From a bacterium (GTDB lineage: Bacteria > Patescibacteriota > Microgenomatia > Woykebacterales > RBG-16-39-9b), in contig JAUYHE010000017.1 of NCBI GenBank assembly GCA_030690175.1, forward strand, positions 1-8,957: a stretch of DNA of 8,957 bases, given 5' to 3'. The notes under the pieces are model-generated. The model did no database searches. It was not told the DNA's origin and saw only the letters and a list, made by a program, of their open reading frames with translations. The first letter of the stretch is position 1. Each line of letters begins with the position of its first letter. The translations under genes were made by a program, and so were the position numbers. This document shows, in pieces, positions 1-5,610 of the stretch.

Positions 1-11
1 CCTTGATTCTT

Positions 12-49
12 CAGGTACTCTCGCGACCTGCGACCTCGCAAAAGCGAGG
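12..49. repeat. GC-rich hairpin cluster with a tandem 7-bp duplication
   Basis: GCGACCT is repeated exactly in tandem (23-29 and 30-36). It is followed by a perfect 6-bp hairpin, CCTCGC-AAAA-GCGAGG (34-49). A second small inverted pair, CAGGT/ACCTG, spans 12-30. The GCGACC motif also occurs in the repeats at 3229 and 8131, so this is probably another relic of the same intergenic repeat family. No coding function is visible in the first 50 bases. Confidence 0.45.
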
Positions 50-52
50 GCT

Positions 53-99
53 AAAAAAATTCCCGCGACAAAGGTACTACATCCTTGCTGTCACGGGAA
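53..99 (-). terminator. Strong rho-independent terminator, minus strand
   Basis: Read on the minus strand, the 11-bp stem TTCCCGTGACA (99-89) pairs with TGTCGCGGGAA (70-60), with one G-U wobble. An inner AAGG/CCTT stem (86-83 with 74-71) lies inside it, and a run of seven T follows directly (59-53). On the plus strand the wobble becomes a C-A mismatch and no T run follows, so the direction is minus. It marks the 3' end of a leftward transcript that covers the folded region at 101-417. Confidence 0.8.
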
Positions 100-417
100 A
101 ACCTACCTAAATCTTACCAACTATAAGACGCGGTTGTCAAGCTTATTAATTCTCCCACCTTTGGCCGCAAAGGTGTGACCAAAGCGGCCACCAGACTGCG
201 GGAGCTGTTGGACTAGCGCAAAAAAGCTTCGGGACTTCTTCTGGAATTCCTTCCAGTCAGTTCCAGTTTCCTCGTTGCTTTTTGCTAGTCCAAAGACGCT
301 CTCCTCGTATGGTGGTTCATTCAAATACTTGGTACGTTACAGACAACACTAGTCCGACTGTTGTTGGACTTTGTCAAGATAGCATTTACGCACAAAGGCG
401 TTTCCCGTCGCGGGAAA
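53..417 (-). ncRNA. Candidate structured non-coding RNA of unknown family
   Basis: The minus strand between about 417 and the terminator carries nested helices. (1) TTTCCCG/CGGGAAA closes a 3-nt loop at 417-401. (2) AGTCC/GGACT forms at 370-351. (3) A perfect 10-bp helix pairs TTGGACTAGC (293-284) with GCTAGTCCAA (217-208), and AAAAAGC (283-277) pairs with GCTTTTT (227-221) after a small bulge. (4) Inside it is CTGGAA-GGAA-TTCCAG (256-241). (5) A neighbouring domain has CTCCC/GGGAG (204-200 with 156-152) enclosing TGGCCGC/GCGGCCA (190-184 with 168-162) and a GGT/ACC tip. (6) The terminator hairpin ends the transcript. I see no tmRNA tag or T-loop, no RNase P core motifs and no SRP core. The 5' end and promoter are not identified; 417 is only the outermost helix seen. 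Confidence 0.5.
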
Positions 418-491
418 TTGAGGCTAGATTGACTACCTGTGGTGGGAAACGGTTTTAGGCTTAAAAATTACTAATCAGATAGACAAACTTA

Positions 492-500
492 TGGTATATT
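492..500 (+). promoter_or_regulatory. Possible extended -10 promoter for the ATPase operon
   Basis: TGG followed by TATATT (495-500) fits an extended -10 element (TGN plus a near-TATAAT hexamer) in an AT-rich stretch. No good -35 is seen at 17 bp. Initiation near 507 would give a leader of about 125 nt before the ATG at 633, made mostly of the repeat at 517-632. The rest of 421-491 shows nothing I can name. Confidence 0.3.
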
Positions 501-516
501 TTTATTAGAGGGTTAA

Positions 517-632
517 TGACAAACGTCAAAGCTCAAATGTCAAAAGAAATCCAAAGCTTAAACGGAGAGAATAGTTGGATTTTGGATTTTAAGCATTCAT
601 TTGACATTAGGATTTTGAAATTCGGATTTTAG
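517..632 (+). repeat. TCAAA heptamer repeat with inverted partner in the operon leader
   Basis: Units GTCAAAG, CTCAAAT and GTCAAAA run in tandem at 7-bp spacing (525-545). AATGTCAAA (536-544) has a perfect inverted partner TTTGACATT (600-608), and GCTTAAA/TTTAAGC and AAATCCA/TGGATTT lie between them, so the leader can fold into a long imperfect hairpin. CAAATGTCAAAAGAAA (534-549) recurs exactly at 7304-7319 behind the operon. No Shine-Dalgarno is seen before the ATG at 633. Confidence 0.6.
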
Positions 633-1403
633 ATGAAAATGCCTGCCCAAATCTTGATTTGCCTGATTTTTACGGCAACTGCCTTTGTTGGAATTTCCGG
701 AGTTTCCTACGCTCAAGAAATCCGCAGTGGTCAGATTGCTACCAATACTTATATTGATGATCCTGCGGCCAAAGCGGGTGATATTCTGGTAAAAAGCGGC
801 GACAAGGTCATCCGTGCCCAAGAGCCTTATGATGCCAATCTTTTTGGTATAGTAGTCGAAAACCCCAGTCTAGTTCTCAACAAAGCAAACAATTCCACCA
901 AACCAGTAATTTCTTACGGAGAGACGCTCGTGAAAGTTAGCAGTCGAGGAGGCAAAGTGCAACAAGGCGACTTCATTACCAGCAGTGGTACCCCAGGAGT
1001 CGGCCAAAGGGCACGCGAGTCTGGCTTTATTATCGGCAGAGCTCTTGAGGATTTGAATGGGAGTGAAGGACTAATCGGCGTGTTTGTAAATATTCAGTAT
1101 CGCAATGTCGAAGGCCGACCTACTTTTGGCAGGATATTTTCCTTTTTACTTTCTAGCCTGGAAAAGCCAGAGAATTTACCGGAAGTTTTACGCTATCTCT
1201 TCGCGTTGCTGGTTGGTGGGGGCGCGTTTTTCCTAGGTTTTATTTCTTTTGGCCGCTCTTTGCGCAGCGGTGTGGAAGCAATTGGCCGCAATCCCTTGGC
1301 GAAGACGAGTATTCAGTTGGCAATGCTAGTGAACCTAGCGGGAATTACGATATTGACAGCGGCCGGAATAGCCCTTGCGTTGTTTGTAATTTTTTATTTC
1401 TGA
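633..1403 (+). CDS. Exported-domain / F-ATPase c-subunit-like membrane protein lacking the ion-binding carboxylate
   Basis: Length is 256 aa. Residues 1-27 look like a Sec signal peptide with an SYA|Q cleavage site. Residues about 28-157 form a beta-rich exported domain; its wording (AGDI-V-, GIVVENP, GD-ITSS-TPG, IIGRALE, GVFVNIQ) recalls short beta domains found in phage tail and surface proteins. Residues about 187-208 and 226-253 are two membrane helices joined by a basic loop with VEAIGRNP (214-221). This loop aligns with VEGIARQP of chloroplast subunit c, and continuing without gaps puts Thr239 (ACG, 1347-1349) at the position of the essential Glu. The topology, with termini outside and the loop inside, matches subunit c. 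Family length is about 80 aa, so the exported domain is an addition. It sits exactly where c sits, before b. I infer a rotor-ring protein that cannot carry protons. The ATG at 633 has no Shine-Dalgarno; Met3 (639) is an alternative start. Confidence 0.75.
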   Translation: MKMPAQILICLIFTATAFVGISGVSYAQEIRSGQIATNTYIDDPAAKAGDILVKSGDKVIRAQEPYDANLFGIVVENPSLVLNKANNSTKPVISYGETLVKVSSRGGKVQQGDFITSSGTPGVGQRARESGFIIGRALEDLNGSEGLIGVFVNIQYRNVEGRPTFGRIFSFLLSSLEKPENLPEVLRYLFALLVGGGAFFLGFISFGRSLRSGVEAIGRNPLAKTSIQLAMLVNLAGITILTAAGIALALFVIFYF

Positions 1404-1410
1404 AGTAAGT

Positions 1411-1438
1411 TATAAGACTTAAGATGTAAGACCTAAGA
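1411..1438 (+). repeat. Left inverted arm (NNTAAGA)4 of the S23 cassette
   Basis: Four tandem heptamers TATAAGA, CTTAAGA, TGTAAGA and CCTAAGA lie between the c-like stop and the S23 start. They are complementary to 1801-1828 at 25 of 28 positions, so in RNA they could form a stem enclosing the S23 gene. Confidence 0.75.
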
Positions 1439-1442
1439 TGCT

Positions 1443-1799
1443 ATGAAAAACAGATTTGAAGACTTACAAGTTTGGAACAAATCACACAAGCTAACTCTTA
1501 AAATTTATAGAGTTGCTAATAACTTTCCAAGGGATGAAAAATACCGACTTGGTGATCAATTAAGAAGATCGTCAGCCTCGGTTACTACAAATATAGTCGA
1601 AGGCAATTCAAGAATTTCTAAAAAAGAGTTTAGACACTTCTTGGATATGGCTAGATCTTCATTGGAAGAAGCTAAATACCATTTATTATTAGCTAGAGAC
1701 TTAGGTTATTTGGAAGTAAAAATTTACTTGGAACTTCAACAAGACTGTGAAGAAATAGGACGTATGCTTAGTGGATTACTAAAATCAATTAAATCTTAA
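1443..1799 (+). CDS. S23 / four-helix-bundle protein (23S rRNA intervening-sequence protein family)
   Basis: Length is 118 aa, full length for the family. Family hallmarks are visible: FEDLQVW at the start, FPRDEKYRLGDQLRRSS, NIVEGNSR, FLDMARSSLEEAKYHLLLARDLGYL and a final helix ending MLSGLLKSIKS. Members fold as a four-helix bundle that forms ring-like oligomers. They are encoded within intervening sequences of 23S rRNA genes, and relatives (Avd) assist diversity-generating retroelements. No molecular role can be read from this sequence. The gene is visibly more AT-rich than b and c-like on either side, is bracketed by inverted heptamer arrays, and interrupts an otherwise classical atp gene order. 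This suggests it arrived as a cassette. No clear Shine-Dalgarno precedes the ATG; the stop codon lies inside the first right-hand heptamer. Confidence 0.88.
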   Translation: MKNRFEDLQVWNKSHKLTLKIYRVANNFPRDEKYRLGDQLRRSSASVTTNIVEGNSRISKKEFRHFLDMARSSLEEAKYHLLLARDLGYLEVKIYLELQQDCEEIGRMLSGLLKSIKS

Positions 1800-1828
1800 G
1801 TCTTAAGTCTTAGATCTTAAGTCTTAGA
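1794..1828 (+). repeat. Right inverted arm (TCTTANN)5 of the S23 cassette
   Basis: Five tandem heptamers, TCTTAAG, TCTTAAG, TCTTAGA, TCTTAAG and TCTTAGA, begin inside the S23 stop codon and end seven bases before the b gene's ribosome binding site. Units two to five (1801-1828) are the inverted partner of 1411-1438. Confidence 0.78.
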
Positions 1829-1834
1829 TCTATT

Positions 1835-1842
1835 AAAGGAGG
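1835..1842 (+). promoter_or_regulatory. Strong Shine-Dalgarno of atpF
   Basis: AAAGGAGG is followed by four bases and the ATG at 1847. This is one of the strongest sites in the window. It lies directly downstream of the right heptamer arm, so b translation could be kept independent of, or be modulated by, the S23 stem. Confidence 0.75.
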
Positions 1843-1846
1843 AACA

Positions 1847-2551
1847 ATGTCTGGAACAATCGTATTAATAGCCCTACTTTTGAACGCCCTGACGGTGTTA
1901 CTCGTACTATACCTGGTCTATCGGGGAGAAAAGGCAATTGGGGATTTTGAACCTTATGTTCAAGACGTCGAGCGTATGCGTGGTTCGATTGCCCGGCGGG
2001 GTAATCAAATCCTCGAAAAGACCATCATCGTGGCCCAAGAAATAATCAGAAACGCAGTCACGGCCTCGCAGAGAAACGTGAAAACCTCGCAAGCACTTCA
2101 AGCCGAAATGGAAAGCACCCTCCGCAAGGGTATGGAACAAAACATATCAGAAACGCGCTCTTTATTACAAAAGGCAGTAGAAGATATCGTTTCTGGCTAC
2201 CAAAATCAATTTACCGATTTGACAAAAGGCATCGAAGAAGCCGGTCTATCTGGCCGTCAAGAAATTTTGGACGTTTCCAAGCAAAAAATAAACGAGCTTT
2301 CGGCCGGTATTACTCAAGAGCTGACTATGGTTCGGGAAAGTACTCAGCAGCAGATAGACCAGGGGGTAAGAGCCGCCAATGAAAAAATAAGAGCCTACCA
2401 AGAGCAAAAAATAAAGGAAGTTGACAGCAAGATTTATCAGATACTTATCGCGGTTGCTAAAAAAACCATGGGTAAAGCGATTGATGTTGCGCAGCATGAA
2501 GAGCTGGTGATGGAAGCGTTGGAAAAGGCTAAAAAGGAACAATTGGTTTAG
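1847..2551 (+). CDS. atpF: F-ATPase subunit b-like peripheral stalk protein, unusually long
   Basis: Length is 234 aa against about 156-170 for typical b. One N-terminal membrane helix (about 4-25) is followed by the basic YRGEK, placing the rest in the cytoplasm. Residues about 28-205 are highly charged and helical, consistent with a long coiled coil. The end (IAVAKKTMGKAIDVAQHEELVMEALEKA) matches the b C-terminus that binds delta. Established role: b anchors the alpha3beta3 head to the membrane and stops it turning with the rotor. In a normal enzyme it also contacts subunit a, which is not found here, so its membrane partner is unclear. The extra 65-80 residues imply a taller or differently angled stalk. 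The start is fixed by the strong Shine-Dalgarno. Confidence 0.85.
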   Translation: MSGTIVLIALLLNALTVLLVLYLVYRGEKAIGDFEPYVQDVERMRGSIARRGNQILEKTIIVAQEIIRNAVTASQRNVKTSQALQAEMESTLRKGMEQNISETRSLLQKAVEDIVSGYQNQFTDLTKGIEEAGLSGRQEILDVSKQKINELSAGITQELTMVRESTQQQIDQGVRAANEKIRAYQEQKIKEVDSKIYQILIAVAKKTMGKAIDVAQHEELVMEALEKAKKEQLV

Positions 2552-2623
2552 TCATCAGTCGTAAGTTTTAGATCGCCAGAGCGCTCTGCGTCGCTGTCAC
2601 TTCTAAAGTTTTAAGTATTAAAT
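2552..2623 (+). repeat. Intergenic composite repeat with core TAGATCGC
   Basis: The 72-bp b-delta gap holds TAGATCGC (2569-2576), a perfect 12-bp palindrome CAGAGCGCTCTG (2577-2588), and flanking AT-rich pieces TTTTAGA / TCTAAA in inverted order. The core recurs at 7272-7279 and 8113-8120. No Shine-Dalgarno is seen before delta. Confidence 0.55.
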
Positions 2624-3127
2624 ATGGAAAAATGGGAAGAAATTTTTGACTCAATAACTAAAGATGTTAAAACCACCAATCAGCGCGACGCCTTTTTGGA
2701 ACAGGTGGAAGAAACTTCAAGGTGGATTTACAAAGGCGGGAAGAAAACCTTAAGTGAAAAAATAAAGGGTGCGGTTAGCGAGGAATTTCGTAAACTGGTC
2801 GTCGATTTGGAAACCAGCAGCCAAATTCCGACTGGAGGAGCGGAGGCCAAAGAATTTCTTGGAGATTTGGAAGAATATTTAAACAAAAGCACTCTAGTTA
2901 AATTAACTCTGGCTTTTTTCCCTAGCCAGGATTTTTTGGAAAAATTAAGCGTTTGGTTTAAAAAACAAACTGGAAAAGGGGCTATCTTCGATGTTCAAGT
3001 GAAAGAAGAAATAATCGCCGGTTGTTTGTTTGAATACGCTGGTGAATACCGCGACTATAGTTTAGCTTCAAAACTAGACGATGCTTTGGAAAAAGAACTG
3101 GAAGAAGCTAAGTTGGTGAAATTATAG
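2624..3127 (+). CDS. atpH: F-ATPase subunit delta-like protein (divergent)
   Basis: Length is 167 aa, close to the usual 175-180. The C-terminal half carries the recognisable delta pattern: a beta strand VKLTLAFFPSQDFLEKLSVW (92-111), a glycine turn, then VKEEIIAGCLFEYAGEYRDYSLASKLD (126-152), which corresponds to the family's VDP-LIGG...D-S---KL region. The N-terminal 70 residues are charged and helical but do not resemble the normal delta bundle that caps the alpha N-termini, so contact with F1 may differ. The position between b and alpha is exactly that of atpH. Role by family and position: a link between stalk b and the top of F1. There is no clear Shine-Dalgarno; the ATG follows the repeat at 2552-2623. 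Confidence 0.7.
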   Translation: MEKWEEIFDSITKDVKTTNQRDAFLEQVEETSRWIYKGGKKTLSEKIKGAVSEEFRKLVVDLETSSQIPTGGAEAKEFLGDLEEYLNKSTLVKLTLAFFPSQDFLEKLSVWFKKQTGKGAIFDVQVKEEIIAGCLFEYAGEYRDYSLASKLDDALEKELEEAKLVKL

Positions 3128-3247
3128 CCCGCTCGTAGCTTATGCCTCCGATCAAATGTCGCGTGGTGCCCGACGTTTTACGTCCACTAGAAGTGGACAT
3201 AAAATCGAAGCCAGCTACTCCGCGTGCTGCGACCACTTCGTGGGCTA
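3125..3247 (+). repeat. Intergenic hairpin element between delta and alpha
   Basis: This gap is GC-rich and foldable. GTCCACT-AGA-AGTGGAC (3182-3198) is a perfect 7-bp hairpin. GACGT-TTT-ACGTC (3172-3184) is an alternative that overlaps it. CCAC-TTC-GTGG lies at 3233-3243. An outer pairing of AGCCC (3126-3130) with GGGCT (3242-3246) brackets the element. GCGACCACTTCGTGG plus CTA (3229-3247) recurs at 8131-8149 inside leuS with one mismatch in 19. No promoter is recognised; the alpha start follows after only ten bases. Confidence 0.65.
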
Positions 3248-3257
3248 GAAAACATAT

Positions 3258-4730
3258 ATGATAAAGACATACCAAGACTATCTAAAACAAACCGGAGAGG
3301 TAGGTTCTATAGAAGCAATAGTCCAATCTATTGTCTATGTTTCTGGTCTGCCTGGGGTAAGACCAAAAGAGACGATCGTTGCTGAAGGCGGTCAGCGGGG
3401 AATAGTTCAGTCTTTGGAAGCGGATCTGGCCGAAGTACTGATGCTTGACACCGCCAATTTAACAACCCATCTTTCAGTGGCCAGAACCGGAGAAAGTTTT
3501 ACAGTTGCCGCCGGAGAGGGTCTTTTGGGTCGGGTGGTTGATGCGTATGTTCGCAGTATTGACGGTCTGGGCCCGATTAGTGGCGAAAAAAAAGACCAGC
3601 CAATCGATCCGGGCGCTCCTGGAATTGTATCTAGAGTGAGGGTCGAGCGGCCGCTGGAAACGGGTGTAAGTATCGTGGATATATTAATTCCGATTGGTTA
3701 CGGTCAACGGGAGCTGGTAATTGGTGATAAAAAGACGGGTAAAACCACTTTTCTCCTGCAGACAATTGCCAACCAGGCCGCTAAAGGCACTATCTGTATC
3801 TATGTTTCTATCGGCAAGAAGCAAGATGACGTCAAAGAAGTTGAAAACTACTTGAAGAGTAAAAATATTTTTAACAACTGTGTTATCGTTGGGGCCAACG
3901 CAGCCGATCCGGCGACAATGATCTATCTGGCTCCTTATACCGGGATGGCGATCGCCGAGTATTTCCGCGATAGCGGCCGGGACTGCCTGATAATATTTGA
4001 CGATCTTAGCAACCACGCCAAATTTTACCGAGAAATTTCGCTATTATTAAAACGCTCCCCAGGCAGAGGTTCATATCCAGGCGATATTTTCCACATCCAC
4101 GCTGCGCTTTTAGAAAGAGCCGGTAACATCACTACTGCTTCTGGAAAAAACGTAAGTATCACCGCTTTACCGGTAGCCGAAACCTTGGAAGGTGATATCA
4201 CCGGTTACATCCAAACTAATTTAATGGCGATTACTGATGGGCATATTTTTTTTGATATTGAAGAATTTCGCAAGGGTGCCCGGCCAGCCATCAACCCGGC
4301 GACTTCAGTCTCCCGGGTGGGTAATCAAACTAAAGCAGATCTTGATCGGGGGCTGGCGCAATTAATCAGAGAAGACCTGTCTAGTTACCAAAGATCACTG
4401 GAAATTGCTCGTTTTGGAGTAGAACTGCCTGCCAAAACGCGGGCCCAAATCGATCTTGGCGAAAAAATAGGCGTGATATTTAATCAGGATGTTACGTCGA
4501 TTCTGCCCCGAGGCTTGCAGTTAGTTTTGATGGGGCTATTGCTAGCTGGTTATTGGCAGGGTAAAAACGCGAGTTTAGTCAAGGTAGATGTGATCAAAAT
4601 ATTTCAAAAATACGATAAAGGCGAATTTAAAGATATTGAAAAACAAATCGTTACTTGCAGGTCAACTGAAGATCTTATTAGTTTGGTTCGGACCAAAACC
4701 AGTAAAATAACGGAGGCGCTTTATGTCTAA
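3258..4730 (+). CDS. atpA: F1-ATPase subunit alpha
   Basis: Length is 490 aa, about 13-20 shorter than usual, all missing from the N-terminus that normally binds delta. Order: N-terminal beta barrel (about 15-85, LGRVVDAYVRSIDGLG at 90-105), nucleotide-binding domain, helical C-terminus. The P-loop is GDKKTGKT (156-163), where most alphas have GDRQTGKT. Walker B is LIIFDDLS (244-251). The family block YREISLLLKRSPGRGSYPGD is at 257-276. The arginine finger R353 in SVSRVG is kept, so it can complete the catalytic sites on beta. Alpha itself normally binds nucleotide without turning it over. The ATG at 3258 is forced, because an in-frame TAG lies at 3246. Its 3' end overlaps the gamma start by 8 bases. 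Confidence 0.95.
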   Translation: MIKTYQDYLKQTGEVGSIEAIVQSIVYVSGLPGVRPKETIVAEGGQRGIVQSLEADLAEVLMLDTANLTTHLSVARTGESFTVAAGEGLLGRVVDAYVRSIDGLGPISGEKKDQPIDPGAPGIVSRVRVERPLETGVSIVDILIPIGYGQRELVIGDKKTGKTTFLLQTIANQAAKGTICIYVSIGKKQDDVKEVENYLKSKNIFNNCVIVGANAADPATMIYLAPYTGMAIAEYFRDSGRDCLIIFDDLSNHAKFYREISLLLKRSPGRGSYPGDIFHIHAALLERAGNITTASGKNVSITALPVAETLEGDITGYIQTNLMAITDGHIFFDIEEFRKGARPAINPATSVSRVGNQTKADLDRGLAQLIREDLSSYQRSLEIARFGVELPAKTRAQIDLGEKIGVIFNQDVTSILPRGLQLVLMGLLLAGYWQGKNASLVKVDVIKIFQKYDKGEFKDIEKQIVTCRSTEDLISLVRTKTSKITEALYV

Positions 4731-5610
4731 CCAAAGGGAGTTAGCGAGCGACCTGGAAGCAGTCACTTCAATCAGAACCATTACTAGTATTTACCAGGAA
4801 ATCGCCTCTTTCAGGATGAACCAACTTCGCGGGCAGGTAGCCAAAACCCGCGAATTTTTGGACGGCGTGGCCGCTGTCTACAATCATACCAAAACAGCTT
4901 ACCTAGCCTCGCTGCAAAACGTGCCTTTTGATAACCGCAAGAAAAAAATGATCGCCAGTGGATTTTTACGTAAAAACGGGAAAAGAGTGGATGTCTTACT
5001 TAGCGCCAACGAGCATCTGTACGGCACGTTGATACTAGATATTTGGGGTCACTATCTAAACGAAATAAACAGCCAAAAAAGCGACGCCGTCGTGGTGGGT
5101 AGCTTTGGCAAATATTTAGCAAACAATGAAAAAATAAGCGGCGAACTAATTTATTTTGACCTTGATGACGATCAACCCGAAGCCGACCAAATCAAAAAAA
5201 TTGTCGATGTTATTAGTAAGTACGAAAAAGTGGTGGTTCACCACGGGCAGATGATCTCGGTTATCACGCAGGAGCCAGTTCAGAGTGAGATATCAGGTGG
5301 GATTAGTTACGGTCAAAAGATACAAAAAAGTGCCAAACGTTATCTTTTTGAACCATCCCCAGAAAAAATTCTTGAGTTTTTTGAAACCGAAGTAGTCGGC
5401 GCCTTATTTAACCAGACCGTTTTGGAACACGAGTTAGCTAGATTTGCGGCTCGAATGGTTGCTATGGATCAGGCTACCGAAAACGCCAATGAAGAAATAA
5501 AGAAAATAAACCGCCAACTTTCCAATCTAAGAAAACGAGTCTTAAACAGCAAACAACTTCAGGTTTACGCTGGATTTAGCCTCTGGAAAAAGGAGGAAAA
5601 ATGGTTCTGA
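4723..5610 (+). CDS. atpG: F1-ATPase subunit gamma (central rotor shaft)
   Basis: Length is 295 aa, normal for the family (about 285-300). The strongest signature is the C-terminal helix RMVAMDQATENANEEI (244-259) followed by a long helix to KRVLNSKQLQVYAGFSLW, as in the gamma helix that turns inside alpha3beta3. The N-terminal helix (about 5-55) is the partner coil but has drifted from the usual KRRIKSVKNTQKIT form. The central Rossmann-like part (about 75-190) shows VLLSANEHLYG in place of the common SDRGLCG. GGAGG (4712-4716) lies six bases before the ATG, inside the end of alpha, which implies translational coupling. In an intact enzyme the bottom of gamma sits on the c-ring loops. Confidence 0.9.
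   Translation: MSNQRELASDLEAVTSIRTITSIYQEIASFRMNQLRGQVAKTREFLDGVAAVYNHTKTAYLASLQNVPFDNRKKKMIASGFLRKNGKRVDVLLSANEHLYGTLILDIWGHYLNEINSQKSDAVVVGSFGKYLANNEKISGELIYFDLDDDQPEADQIKKIVDVISKYEKVVVHHGQMISVITQEPVQSEISGGISYGQKIQKSAKRYLFEPSPEKILEFFETEVVGALFNQTVLEHELARFAARMVAMDQATENANEEIKKINRQLSNLRKRVLNSKQLQVYAGFSLWKKEEKWF

Noticed and set aside
241..276. SRP RNA or RNase P core (GGAAGGAA, GAGGAAA words)
   Set aside because: The flanking consensus of both families is absent. GGAAGGAA here is simply half of the CTGGAA-GGAA-TTCCAG hairpin.
121..324. A 67-codon minus-strand open frame (N-E-P-P-Y-E-E...) upstream of the terminator
   Set aside because: It must start at TTG (an in-frame TAA lies just upstream), has no Shine-Dalgarno, and its codons coincide with long perfect helices (293-284/217-208, 190-184/168-162). 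Structured RNA explains the stretch better, though a short protein cannot be excluded.
53..417. tmRNA, because a GATGTAGTACC-like stretch near the 3' end recalls the tmRNA 3' region
   Set aside because: No tag reading frame ending in Ala-Ala plus stop, no TTCGA T-loop and no tRNA-like acceptor pairing were found; the similar word lies in the loop of the terminator hairpin.
480..500. TAGACA as a -35 for the TATATT at 495
   Set aside because: The spacer is only 9 bp; the extended -10 (TGG before TATATT) is a better explanation.
1907..2140. Open frames on the minus strand inside b, alpha and beta
   Set aside because: They lie opposite well-recognised coding regions, have no family features, and are expected shadows.
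3128..3257. Riboswitch or attenuator before alpha
   Set aside because: The hairpins match repeat copies elsewhere in the window and no known aptamer pattern is recognisable.
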